From an uncultured Dysosmobacter sp. (GTDB taxonomy: Bacteria; Bacillota; Clostridia; Oscillospirales; Oscillospiraceae), in NCBI GenBank assembly GCA_934504065.1, contig CAKSVQ010000011.1, positions 1 to 35,158 on the forward strand: a stretch of 35,158 bases of DNA. The letters are read 5' to 3'. Within the stretch, counting starts at the first letter, position 1; each line of letters opens with the position of its first letter. This document shows, one piece after another, positions 1 through 7,565 of this stretch. Position numbers and translations under genes: made by a program. The notes under the pieces are model-generated. The model made no database searches, was not told where the DNA came from, and worked only from the letters and a program-made list of their open reading frames with translations.

Positions 1-113
1 GCTCACAGTTGTTTGAGAGCTACACTCGCGACGGCTCAATGTAGCTTATGTATTGTGGCGACCGTCCGGGTCTCCACCGCAGGGGGCGCTTGTTACCAGC
101 AGGCGCTCCTTGT
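1..113 (-). ncRNA. Structured RNA of unknown class (5' part, runs off window)
   Basis: Downstream of a strong leftward promoter the minus strand folds into consecutive stems: 81-111 (GGAGCGCC-type arm against GGGGGCGC, with G-U pairs), 55-77 (GTGGCGACC against GGTCTCCAC, one mismatch), 18-46 (AGCTACA against TGTAGCT, perfect 7 bp) and 1-20 (GCTCaCA against TGaGAGC). No good start codon with an open frame was found; one frame from a GTG closes after about 13 codons. It could be a free small RNA or a long structured leader of a gene beyond the edge. It does not match any riboswitch signature I know. The start near 113 is inferred from the -10 box. Confidence 0.5.
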
Positions 114-119
114 ACTATT

Positions 120-149
120 ATTATAGACATTCCCAGCGGCGTTTGTCAA
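120..149 (-). promoter_or_regulatory. Sigma-A promoter, leftward
   Basis: On the minus strand a perfect TTGACA (149-144) is followed after 18 bases by a perfect TATAAT (125-120). Transcription would start near 113 and run to the window start, through the structured RNA. It is divergent from the recombinase gene at 247. Confidence 0.75.
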
Positions 150-246
150 ATGAATTTTCCATGCTGTACTTTTGGGCGGCGGGGCGGATAGTTTGGGCGA
201 CGATCCGGTAAAATAGCGGTATTACCGTTTAGGGGAGGAAACCGTT

Positions 247-1095
247 ATGCCGAAAAAGCCCGCCGTGACCCCGACGCTTATCCAGCGTTATCTTGCCGAC
301 CTGCGGGAGCAGGAACGCTCCGCCGCCACTTTGCAGAAGTACGCCCACGACTTGGGGGCGCTCTGCGCTCACCTTTGCGGCGGAGCGCTGACCAAGGCCG
401 CGCTGATCGCGTGGAAGGAGCAGCTTGCCGGAAAATACGCCCCGGCCACGGTGAACTCTATGCTGACGGCCGCCAACGGCTATCTGCGCTTTTTCGGCTG
501 GGGGACGCTGTGCGTCCGGCTTTTAAAGGTGCAGCGGGCATTGTTTGCGGACGAGAGCCGGGAACTGACCCGGGCGGAGTATGCCCGTCTGGTGCAGGCG
601 GCCCAGCAGAAAAACAACGAGCGTCTTTCCCTCGTTATTCAGACGATTTGCGCCACGGGCATTCGAGTTTCCGAACTGCGGTTTATCACCGTGGAGGCCG
701 TGCAGACTGGCCGGGCGGAGATCAGCAACAAGGGAAAGCGGCGCTATGTGTTTCTGCCGGAAAAGCTGCGAAAGCTGCTGAAGCAGTACGCTCGCACGCA
801 AAAAAAGACCGCCGGGGCGGTGTTTACCACCCGGACGGGTAAGCCGCTGAACCGGAGCAATATCTGGCGGGATATGAAGGCCCTGTGCGAAAGCGCAGGC
901 GTGGCGGAGGAAAAGGTGTTTCCCCACAGCCTGCGGCACCTGTTCGCCCGCACATTTTACAGTGTGGAAAAGGACTTGAGCCGCCTTGCGGACATCCTTG
1001 GCCATTCCAGCATCACCACCACCCGCATTTACACCGCCGAAAGCGGTGCGGTCCACGCCCGGCAGATTGGGCGGCTGGGGCTGGTGATCACATAA
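247..1095 (+). CDS. Tyrosine recombinase / integrase (orphan)
   Basis: A 282-aa site-specific recombinase of the phage integrase (Xer-like) family, which cuts and rejoins DNA through a covalent 3'-phosphotyrosine. The N-terminal SAM-like core-binding domain is about residues 8-90 and the catalytic domain about 105-270. All active-site residues are visible: Arg140 (TGIRVSEL), Lys164 (NKGKRR), His227 and Arg230 (HSLRH), His253 (LGHSS) and Tyr262 (RIYT). The ATG follows GGGGAGG at good spacing. No other phage, conjugation or excisionase gene lies beside it, and no attachment site was identified. Length fits an XerC/D-type or small integrative-element recombinase. The target is unknown: it could be an element remnant or act on a local inversion site. 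Confidence 0.9.
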   Translation: MPKKPAVTPTLIQRYLADLREQERSAATLQKYAHDLGALCAHLCGGALTKAALIAWKEQLAGKYAPATVNSMLTAANGYLRFFGWGTLCVRLLKVQRALFADESRELTRAEYARLVQAAQQKNNERLSLVIQTICATGIRVSELRFITVEAVQTGRAEISNKGKRRYVFLPEKLRKLLKQYARTQKKTAGAVFTTRTGKPLNRSNIWRDMKALCESAGVAEEKVFPHSLRHLFARTFYSVEKDLSRLADILGHSSITTTRIYTAESGAVHARQIGRLGLVIT

Positions 1096-1144
1096 TTTCT
1101 GTTCTGTTGTTGTTCTTGGGAATACTGTGTTACATACGGCACAT

Positions 1145-1153
1145 TTATCCACA
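1145..1153 (+). other. Isolated consensus DnaA box
   Basis: TTATCCACA matches the DnaA box consensus exactly. It stands alone in an AT-rich spacer, with no cluster and no dnaA/dnaN nearby, so it is not evidence for an origin. It may be chance. Confidence 0.3.
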
Positions 1154-1202
1154 ATTTTACACTGATTATACGCTTGTATTTGCCGCATTGCAATGGAAAG
1201 CA

Positions 1203-1254
1203 TGAGAAAAAGGCAGAAATTTGTAAATTCTCCGTTTCTGTCTGTTTTTTTCAT
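1203..1254 (+). terminator. Probable terminator after the recombinase
   Basis: A long imperfect inverted repeat: CATGAGAAAAAGGCAGAAA on the left faces TTTCTGTCTG plus a seven-T run and TCATG on the right, around a loop near 1224-1235. The A/T arms make it possibly bidirectional. Confidence 0.5.
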
Positions 1255-1297
1255 GCCCGTTTGAAAAAAATAACTATCTTATTTGCCAATAATAGGG

Positions 1298-1303
1298 TAT
1301 AAT
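1298..1303 (+). promoter_or_regulatory. -10 box for the solute-binding lipoprotein gene
   Basis: Perfect TATAAT in an AT-rich stretch, 88 bases before the gene at 1391. No convincing -35 box sits 16-18 bases upstream, so the promoter may be activator-dependent or decayed. Confidence 0.4.
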
Positions 1304-1390
1304 AGACATTATATGACAACAGAACAGAAAATCTGTGGTATAGGCATTGCTGCGCGGCGCTGCGGGTGAGATAGAGAAGGAGAATCGACA

Positions 1391-2629
1391 ATGCAGAAAA
1401 AGCGCATCCTGAGCCTGCTGTTGGCTGTGACAATTACCGTGACACTGCTGGCAGGCTGCGGCGGCAAGACCAGCACGGATACCGATAAGGACAGCGGGAC
1501 GAACAGCGACCACCCGACCATCACCATGAACGCACCTTACCGCAACATGGTTACCTTTCTCAATCTGGTACACGAAAAGTATCCGGAGGTCAATTTGGAA
1601 ATTACCCCGTATAACGGTGCCAACACAACATCCTACTTTAATGATATGCGCCGGGCAAACCAAATGCCTGATATTTATTTTTCCACTTTCTACGCTCCCG
1701 GGCGGTATAACGATGAAGAGCAGCTGCTGGACTTGTCCGCTTACGATTTCACCGGAAACTTTGTCCAGTCCCTGCTCAGGGAAGTGACCTATAGCGGTGC
1801 AGTCTATATGCTGCCGCTGGGCTACAATGCATTGGGTATCACCTACAATAAGACATTACTGGAAAAGAACGGCTGGACGCTTCCCACCAATTTGTCCGAA
1901 ATGGAAGAATTGAAAACCAAGGTGGAGGATGCGGGCTATACCTTCTGCGCGGATATGCTCCAGTTCCCCGGCTATGGATTCCAGTATCTTTGCAATATTG
2001 CCGATACCAGTTTCCTCAGCTCTACGGAGGGAATTGCATGGCAAAACAAGTTCTTGAGTGGTGAAGCAAATGTTTCCGATACGCCTGAAATGGAGGAGAG
2101 CATTCGCCTGCTCCAGCGTTGGCGTGACATTGGTATTCTGAACGGAAACGGCACGCCTGATAATGACGGAGAAACCAAAAAGACGGTTGCAGAGGGCAAG
2201 ACCCTGTTTATTCTGGGCAACAGCGTTGACTTTGGTATCGAATTGGGCGTAGATGACAAATACAGCCTGATGCCCTATCTCTCCGAAGATGGCAACCATA
2301 ATGTCTTTATACTGAATGTCAGCCGCTATGTGGGGCTGAATAAGAGCCTCGGTGAAAAAGGCAGTGAGCAGAAGCTGACCGATGCCTTGAAGGTCATGGA
2401 GGTTCTCTCTACGGTAGAGGGACTGGAATCTCTGGAGCCTACTCAGAACAATTCTCGGTTGCTGCCCCTGAAAAACGCTACGGTGAGTGAGGGCACTGAG
2501 CTGGGAGGCCGAGATGAACGAGCACCTCTCCAAGCACCTCAACGAGGAAAAACTCCTCGGCACCATCAGCCGCTACCTTGCGGGAGGGCGGTAAGCACGG
2601 TCTCATTCCATGTCGGCGGCCGGGGATAA
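1391..2629 (+). pseudogene. Solute-binding lipoprotein, 3'-truncated and fused to foreign tail
   Basis: The first ~368 residues look like an ABC-transporter extracellular solute-binding lipoprotein (family 1, sugar-type). There is a signal peptide with lipobox LAGC (lipidated Cys23), then a Ser/Thr/Asp linker and periplasmic-binding-type sequence (DIYFSTFYAPG, LPLGYNALGITYNK). Family members usually run well past 420 residues, with a further C-terminal lobe missing here. After VSEG (about base 2494) the frame reads 44 Arg/Pro/Gly-rich residues that look like out-of-frame translation of other DNA. Base composition of the good part is visibly less GC-rich than its neighbours, and no permease genes follow. 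I read it as a horizontally acquired gene broken by recombination; a translated, truncated product cannot be excluded. Confidence 0.7.
2487..2594 (+). pseudogene. 3' remnant of an unidentified gene
   Basis: Overlapping the tail of the broken lipoprotein gene, a different frame reads about 35 residues of natural-looking, charged helical protein (including MNEHLSKHLNEEK and a LAGGR end) to a TAA at 2592. An in-frame stop at 2484 closes it upstream. Its amino-acid make-up is far more protein-like than the lipoprotein frame here. It probably marks the right side of a deletion that joined two genes. Family not recognised. Confidence 0.5.
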
Positions 2630-2641
2630 TACCAGCTTGTG

Positions 2642-2828
2642 AAAAAAGCCTCGCAGAGTTTCACGTCCGCAGACGTGAAAGCAGTGAAATCTGTTTTCTG
2701 CCGCGACATGTGCGTGGCAGAAAACACTTTGCGCGGAGCGAGCGTCGAATTGGCCGCTTGCAGCGGCCAACCGAGGCGCAGAGCGCAGCGAAACCTTCTC
2801 GAAAAAGTGGCTTTGCCGCTTTTTCGAA
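2642..2828 (+). repeat. Multi-hairpin dispersed element, long copy
   Basis: Four consecutive stems: 2659-2680 (TTTCACGTC/GACGTGAAA, perfect), 2692-2726 (14 bp around TTTTCTGCC/GGCAGAAAA, one G-U), 2750-2770 (TTGGCCGCT/AGCGGCCAA, perfect) and 2800-2826 (CGAAAAAGTGGC/GCCGCTTTTTCG, one G-U). A 7-base direct repeat CGCAGAG (2652-2658 and 2777-2783) flanks the first three. The copy at 27697-27758 equals this one with exactly that 125-base block missing. It lies in a spacer and carries no convincing gene; reading frames across it are by-products of the palindromes. Confidence 0.75.
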
Positions 2829-2853
2829 AGTATAATGTATACACAAAGTTTGC

Positions 2854-2882
2854 TTGACAATCCTGCCGGATACCTTTATGAT
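2854..2882 (+). promoter_or_regulatory. Sigma-A promoter of the RNA methylase / dprA / topA run
   Basis: TTGACA (2854-2859), 17-base spacer, TATGAT (2877-2882). Transcription would start near 2890, leaving a leader of about 215 bases before the GTG at 3105. Confidence 0.8.
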
Positions 2883-2889
2883 AGATTGC

Positions 2890-3104
2890 GTTTAGACGCA
2901 GGGAGTGCCTTGCAAATGCTCCGGCAGAGGACGGATTTTTCCACAATTTTCTAAAAAACGCGGGAAATTCGACAAAAATACGGCAGAAAAATGCCGAATC
3001 CTCTGACCGAAAGAACTGCCGGAGGGCGCATTTACCTGCCTGCGGATGGGGAAATGTCCCCGTCCGCAGGCGGTTTTCCATGTTTACAAAAGGAGGAACG
3101 AGAC
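2890..3104 (+). promoter_or_regulatory. Long leader with attenuator-like hairpin
   Basis: The spacer between promoter and first gene carries no convincing reading frame. It holds small stems (GGAG..CTCC near 2901-2922, CGGCA..TGCCG near 2982-2997). A very stable 15-bp stem spans 3038-3071 (CCTGCGGATGGGGA against TCCCCGTCCGCAGG, tetraloop AATG), followed by GGTTTT. The U-tract is short, so it may be an attenuator, an RNA-stability element or a weak terminator. The ribosome site AAAGGAGG lies 18 bases past the stem. No known riboswitch signature was seen. Confidence 0.45.
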
Positions 3105-3866
3105 GTGGAGACGATCATCAGCCGTGCCAATCCCCTGTGCACCCACGTGCGCAAGCTCTCCGCCGACCGGGCCTACCGCCGCAAATGCGGGGAATTCCTC
3201 TGCGACAGCCCCAAGCTGCTGGAAGAGGCGCTTTTAAACGGTGCGCAGGTGCGCACCGTGGTGTGTACGCAGGACGCGGCACTGCCGCCGCTGCCGGAGG
3301 GGGTGCGCACGGTGTCCGTTCCGGCGGACGTGATGCGCTCGCTCTCCCCGGCCCAGACGCCGCAGGGAGTGTTGACGGTGTGCGCCATGGAGGCACGGCC
3401 CCTGCCGGAGATATTGCCGGGCAGGCGCTATGTGGTGCTGGACGGTGTGCAGGACCCCGGCAACGTGGGCACCATCCTCCGCACGGCGGATGCCTTCCAC
3501 ACCGACGGGATGCTGCTGGTGAACGGCTGCGCCGACCTGTATAATCCCAAAACCGTCCGGGCCACCATGGGCGCGGTGTTTCGCTGCCCGGTGTGGCGGT
3601 GCGGCGTGGGGGAGCTGCGGGACGTGCTTTCCCACAGCGCGATCCCCCTTTACGGCGCGGCCCTGCGGCACGACACGGTGGATGCGCGCACGCTGGACTA
3701 TTCCCGCTGCGCCATTGCCATCGGCAGCGAGGGCCGGGGCCTTTCCGAGGCGGTGCTGGCGGTGTGCGGCCAGACGGCGCGCATCCCCATGAGCAGCCGC
3801 TGCGAATCCCTGAATGCCGCCATGGCGGCCACCGTGCTGCTGTGGGAAGCGGCCAGAAACGACTGA
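3105..3866 (+). CDS. TrmH/SpoU-family RNA 2'-O-methyltransferase
   Basis: A 253-aa SPOUT methylase that transfers a methyl group from SAM to a ribose 2'-hydroxyl in rRNA or tRNA. It has an N-terminal substrate-binding domain (residues ~1-95) and a knotted catalytic domain (~105-250). The three family motifs are visible: DPGNVGTILRTADAF, AIGSEGRGLS and SSRCESLNAAMA. The closest relatives by layout are RlmB and YsgA; which position it modifies cannot be told. I chose GTG 3105 because AAAGGAGG precedes it at good spacing and the protein then starts like family members (ETIISRANPL); the open frame extends upstream to 2991 without support. dprA follows after 20 bases. Confidence 0.88.
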   Translation: METIISRANPLCTHVRKLSADRAYRRKCGEFLCDSPKLLEEALLNGAQVRTVVCTQDAALPPLPEGVRTVSVPADVMRSLSPAQTPQGVLTVCAMEARPLPEILPGRRYVVLDGVQDPGNVGTILRTADAFHTDGMLLVNGCADLYNPKTVRATMGAVFRCPVWRCGVGELRDVLSHSAIPLYGAALRHDTVDARTLDYSRCAIAIGSEGRGLSEAVLAVCGQTARIPMSSRCESLNAAMAATVLLWEAARND

Positions 3867-3886
3867 AGCGGGAGGAGGCGGAGCGG

Positions 3887-5077
3887 ATGCCCGCATTGAA
3901 ATACTGGGTGTGGCTGGCACAGCGCCGGGGTCTTGGCAATCAGGCTCGGCTGGCTCTGCTGCGCCATTTCGGCAGTCCCGAGGCGGTGTATTACGCCGAC
4001 CGGGAGGAAGTGCTGCTCACCGGAGCGGTGAATCGGGAACAGGCGCAGGCGCTGAATCAGCGCTCTTTGGAGGAATGCGAGCGCATTCTGGAGGACTGCC
4101 AGCGCCTGGGGCTGCGCATCCTCACCATTCAGGACGCGGACTATCCCGGCAGACTGCAAAATATTTACGACCCGCCCTGCCTGCTGTATGTCAAGGGCCG
4201 CCTGCCCGCCATGGATGACGAGGCGGCGGTGGCCGTGGTGGGCACCCGGAAGTGCACGCCCTACGGCGTGGCCTGCGCGGAAAAACTGGGCTACGGCCTT
4301 GCGGGCGGCGGCGCGGTGGTCGTCAGCGGCCTTGCAAAGGGGATCGACGCCGCGGCCAGCCGGGGCGCGCTGCGCGCAGGCGGAAGGACCGTGGGCGTGG
4401 TGGGCAACGGACTGGACGTGACCTACCCCCGGGAAAGCCGCTATCTCTATGAGGACATTCCGGCTTCCGGCGCGCTCATCAGCGAGTACCCGCCGGGGAC
4501 GGAGCCTGCGGCGGGGCATTTCCCCGCCCGCAACCGCATTCTCTCCGGGCTGTCGCTTGGCACACTGGTGGTGGAAGCGCCGCTGCGCAGCGGCGCGCTC
4601 ATCACAGCGGAAACGGCACTGGAGCAGGGCCGTGACCTCTTCGCCGTGCCCGGTCCCATCGACGCGCCCAACAGCGAGGGCTGCAACCGATTGATCCATG
4701 ACGGCGCAGTGCTGGTGATGGATGCCTGGGACGTGCTGGACGAGTATACCGGGCGCTTCCCGGACAAGCTGAAAGAGCGGGAGGCAAAGCGCCAGCCTGC
4801 CGCCATGGGCTATGAGGCGCGGCAGAGGACCGAGGCGAAGGCCGTGCCGCCCACGCTGGATGCGGTGGAAAACGGCCTGACGGACGACCAGATCACCCTG
4901 CTGCGGGTGCTGCCGGAGGAGGAGCCCATGCTGGTGGACGACCTGATCGACGCGGCGGGCATTCCCACCCGGCGGGTGCTCTCGGCGCTGACGCTGCTGG
5001 AAATGGAGCAGTGGGTGTGCCAGCACAGCGGAAAGCGCTATACCCGCACCGTGACGCTGCGGGAATCTTCTGAATAA
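3887..5077 (+). CDS. dprA: DNA-processing protein DprA
   Basis: A 396-aa DprA/Smf protein, which binds incoming single-stranded DNA and loads RecA during transformation. An N-terminal helix-hairpin-like region (about 1-70) precedes the Rossmann-like DprA core. Core motifs seen are VGTRKCTPYG, SGLAKGIDAAA, GNGLDVTYPRE, PARNRILSGLS and GALITAETAL. A C-terminal winged-helix-like domain of the DML1 type lies at about 325-390. The ATG at 3887 has GGAGGAGG just upstream. Order dprA-topA-trmFO is the usual Firmicutes arrangement. Other competence genes are not in the window, so natural competence is not implied. Confidence 0.93.
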   Translation: MPALKYWVWLAQRRGLGNQARLALLRHFGSPEAVYYADREEVLLTGAVNREQAQALNQRSLEECERILEDCQRLGLRILTIQDADYPGRLQNIYDPPCLLYVKGRLPAMDDEAAVAVVGTRKCTPYGVACAEKLGYGLAGGGAVVVSGLAKGIDAAASRGALRAGGRTVGVVGNGLDVTYPRESRYLYEDIPASGALISEYPPGTEPAAGHFPARNRILSGLSLGTLVVEAPLRSGALITAETALEQGRDLFAVPGPIDAPNSEGCNRLIHDGAVLVMDAWDVLDEYTGRFPDKLKEREAKRQPAAMGYEARQRTEAKAVPPTLDAVENGLTDDQITLLRVLPEEEPMLVDDLIDAAGIPTRRVLSALTLLEMEQWVCQHSGKRYTRTVTLRESSE

Positions 5078-5083
5078 ATCGCG

Positions 5084-5100
5084 CGCTCCTACTGGGAGCG
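5084..5100 (+). other. Small hairpin between dprA and topA
   Basis: CGCTCC and GGAGCG pair around TACTG immediately before the topA ribosome site GGAGG (5104-5108). There is no T-run, so it is not a terminator. It may tune topA translation or mRNA stability. Confidence 0.3.
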
Positions 5101-5113
5101 TTTGGAGGTAAGT

Positions 5114-7519
5114 ATGGCAAATCACAGTCTGGTCATCGTGGAGTCTCCCGCGAAGGCAAAGACCATTGGAAAATATCTGGGCAAGGATTTCACCGTGAAG
5201 GCCTGCATGGGCCACCTGCGGGACCTGCCCAAAAGCAAGACCGGCGTGGATGTGGAAAACGACTTCGAGCCGATCTACAAGCCCATCAAGGGCAAGGAAG
5301 AGATCATCAGCGACCTGAAAAAGTCCGCCAAAGCGGCGGACACCGTGTATCTCGCAACCGACCCGGACCGGGAGGGCGAGGCCATTTCGTGGCACTTAAA
5401 GCAGCTTTTGAACCTGCCGGACGAAAAGACGAAGCGGGTTACCTTCAACGAGATCACCAAGAAGGTGGTGCAGGAGAGCATCCGCCAGCCCCGGGACATC
5501 GACCAGAATCTGGTGGACGCCCAGCAGGCCCGGCGCATTCTGGACCGTCTGGTGGGCTATGAGCTTTCCCCGCTGCTGTGGAAAAAGATCCGCCGGGGCC
5601 TTTCCGCGGGCCGGGTGCAGTCGGTGGCCACCCGGATGGTGGACGACCGGGAGCGGGAGATCGAGGCCTTCCAGCCGGAGGAATACTGGACGCTGGACGC
5701 CAACCTGACCGGAAACGATTTGAAAAAACTGCCCTTTGCCGCCCGCTATCACGGGAAGGACGGCAAAAAGGCCGAGCTCAAAAGCGAGGCGGAGGTGGAC
5801 GCCGTCATCCATGAGACGGAAAACGGCGTGTTCACCGTGAAAAGCGTGAAGCGCACGGATAAGCAGCGCAGCCCCTCACCGCCCTTTACCACCTCCACCA
5901 TGCAGCAGGAGGCCAGCCGCAAGCTCAGCATGACGCCCCGGCGCACCATGGCCATCGCCCAGCAGCTTTACGAGGGCGTGGACATCGAGGGCGAGGGCAC
6001 CGTGGGCCTCATCACCTATATGCGTACCGACTCGCTGCGCATTTCGGAGGAAGCCATTGCCGCCACGAAGGAATTTATTCTCAGCCGCTACGGCGCGGCG
6101 TATTATCCCCCCAAGGCCAACCACTATAAGGCCAAGGCCAACGCGCAGGACGCCCACGAAGCCATCCGTCCCAGCAATGTGAACTGGACGCCGGAAATGC
6201 TGAAAAAGGACCTGACGGGCGAGCAGTACCGCCTGTACCGCCTGATCTGGAGCCGCTATGTGGCCTGCCAGATGGCCAACGCCGTGTATGACAGCGTGGC
6301 GGTGGAGATCGTCTCCGGTGGGCACAGCTTTCGCACCAGCTCCTCCAGTCTGAAATTCTCCGGCTATACCGCCGTGTATGAAGAGGGCAAGGACGACGAC
6401 AAGGAGGAGAAGGAATCTCCCCTGCCTGCCCTGCAGGAGGGGGAGACGCTGACCCTGCGGGACTACTCCAAGGACCAGCACTTCACTCAGCCCCCCGCCC
6501 ATTATACCGACGCCTCCCTCATCCGCGCCATGGAAGAGCAGGGCATCGGACGGCCCTCGACCTACGCGCCTACGGTGTCCACTATTCTGGACCGGGAATA
6601 CGTCATCAAAGAGGGCAAATACCTGCACATCACCAACCTTGGCAGGGTGGTGACGGAGCTGATGAAGGATAAGTTCCCCGACATTGCCGACACCCGCTTC
6701 ACCGCCCACATGGAGCAGAATCTGGACTCCGTGGAAGAGGGCAAGACCCCGTGGAAGGGCGTTTTGCGGGACTTCTACGGCGATTTTGAGGAGCACCTGA
6801 AAAAGGCTGAGCAGGACCTGGAGGGCGTGCGCATCAAGGTGCCCGACGAGGTCAGCGAGGAGATCTGCCCGGAGTGCGGGCGGAATCTGGTGGTCAAATC
6901 CGGTCGGTTCGGGCGGTTTCTGGCCTGCCCGGGGTATCCCGAGTGCAGCTTTACCATGCCGTTGGTGGTGGAGATGCCCGGCCGCTGCCCCAAGTGCGGC
7001 GGGCGGCTGATGAAGCGCACGGGCACCAGCAAAAAGACCAACAAGCAGTACACCTATTACTGCTGCGAGCACCTTAACAGCCGGGACGAGGCCAACAAGT
7101 GCGATTTCATGACGTGGGACGTTCCGGTGAAGGACGACTGCCCGGTCTGCGGCCATACCATGTTCAAAAAGGCGGGACGGGGCTTTAAAAAGCCGTTCTG
7201 CATCAATCCTGCATGCTCCAACTTCCTGCCGGAGGACAAGCGGGGCTATCCCAAGCCCGCCGCCAAGGCCGACGGGGAAACGGCGGATGCGCCGGAGAGC
7301 GCGGCGGAGGAGACCGAGAAGAAGCCCGCCGCTAAAAAGAGCGCGGCCACGAAGAAAACAACAGCCGCGAAAAAGACGGCGGCCGCGGCCAAAAAGCCTG
7401 CCGCCGCCAAGAAGACCGCGGCGAAGGCCACAGCGAAGAGCGCGGCAAAGAAAACCACAGCAAAGAAGCCTGCGGCGAAAAAGGCCGCAGTGAAAAAGCC
7501 CGCCGGAGAGACCGAGTGA
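5114..7519 (+). CDS. topA: DNA topoisomerase I with Lys/Ala-rich tail
   Basis: An 801-aa type IA topoisomerase that relaxes negative supercoils by transient single-strand cleavage. The Toprim domain (~5-115) carries ESPAKAKTI and the acidic DPDREGEA motif. The catalytic Tyr302 lies in ITYMRTDS. Three C-terminal zinc-finger units begin at Cys585, Cys625 and Cys676; all start CPxCG. From about residue 736 to the end the protein is almost only Lys, Ala, Thr and Pro in AAKK-type repeats, like histone H1 tails. Basic tails are known on actinobacterial TopA, where they support processivity; one this long and H1-like is worth noting here. Start: ATG 5114 with GGAGG at 5104-5108; a TTG at 5102 is in frame but overlaps that site. 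Confidence 0.96.
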   Translation: MANHSLVIVESPAKAKTIGKYLGKDFTVKACMGHLRDLPKSKTGVDVENDFEPIYKPIKGKEEIISDLKKSAKAADTVYLATDPDREGEAISWHLKQLLNLPDEKTKRVTFNEITKKVVQESIRQPRDIDQNLVDAQQARRILDRLVGYELSPLLWKKIRRGLSAGRVQSVATRMVDDREREIEAFQPEEYWTLDANLTGNDLKKLPFAARYHGKDGKKAELKSEAEVDAVIHETENGVFTVKSVKRTDKQRSPSPPFTTSTMQQEASRKLSMTPRRTMAIAQQLYEGVDIEGEGTVGLITYMRTDSLRISEEAIAATKEFILSRYGAAYYPPKANHYKAKANAQDAHEAIRPSNVNWTPEMLKKDLTGEQYRLYRLIWSRYVACQMANAVYDSVAVEIVSGGHSFRTSSSSLKFSGYTAVYEEGKDDDKEEKESPLPALQEGETLTLRDYSKDQHFTQPPAHYTDASLIRAMEEQGIGRPSTYAPTVSTILDREYVIKEGKYLHITNLGRVVTELMKDKFPDIADTRFTAHMEQNLDSVEEGKTPWKGVLRDFYGDFEEHLKKAEQDLEGVRIKVPDEVSEEICPECGRNLVVKSGRFGRFLACPGYPECSFTMPLVVEMPGRCPKCGGRLMKRTGTSKKTNKQYTYYCCEHLNSRDEANKCDFMTWDVPVKDDCPVCGHTMFKKAGRGFKKPFCINPACSNFLPEDKRGYPKPAAKADGETADAPESAAEETEKKPAAKKSAATKKTTAAKKTAAAAKKPAAAKKTAAKATAKSAAKKTTAKKPAAKKAAVKKPAGETE

Positions 7520-7565
7520 TCCGGCGGCACGGAAGGCGTTTGCCGTTTTTAAGGAGGATCGAGGG

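Noticed and set aside
11..46. Sequence GTTTGAGAGCTACA followed by TGTAGCT, resembling a type II CRISPR repeat or guide scaffold.
   Set aside because: Only one copy, no spacer array, no cas gene in view. The lower stem expected of repeat:antirepeat pairing is not there, and the active promoter is on the other strand with the wrong order for a tracrRNA.
1145..1153. Perfect DnaA box as a hint of an origin.
   Set aside because: Single box without cluster, AT-rich unwinding region or origin genes.
2639..2857. Short open frames on both strands across the repeat element (72-85 residues).
   Set aside because: They are translations of palindromes; no ribosome sites, and the composition is unlike protein.
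3698..5395. A 565-codon open frame antisense to dprA and topA.
   Set aside because: His/Arg/Gly-rich shadow caused by GC-rich third positions of the real genes; no start signal.
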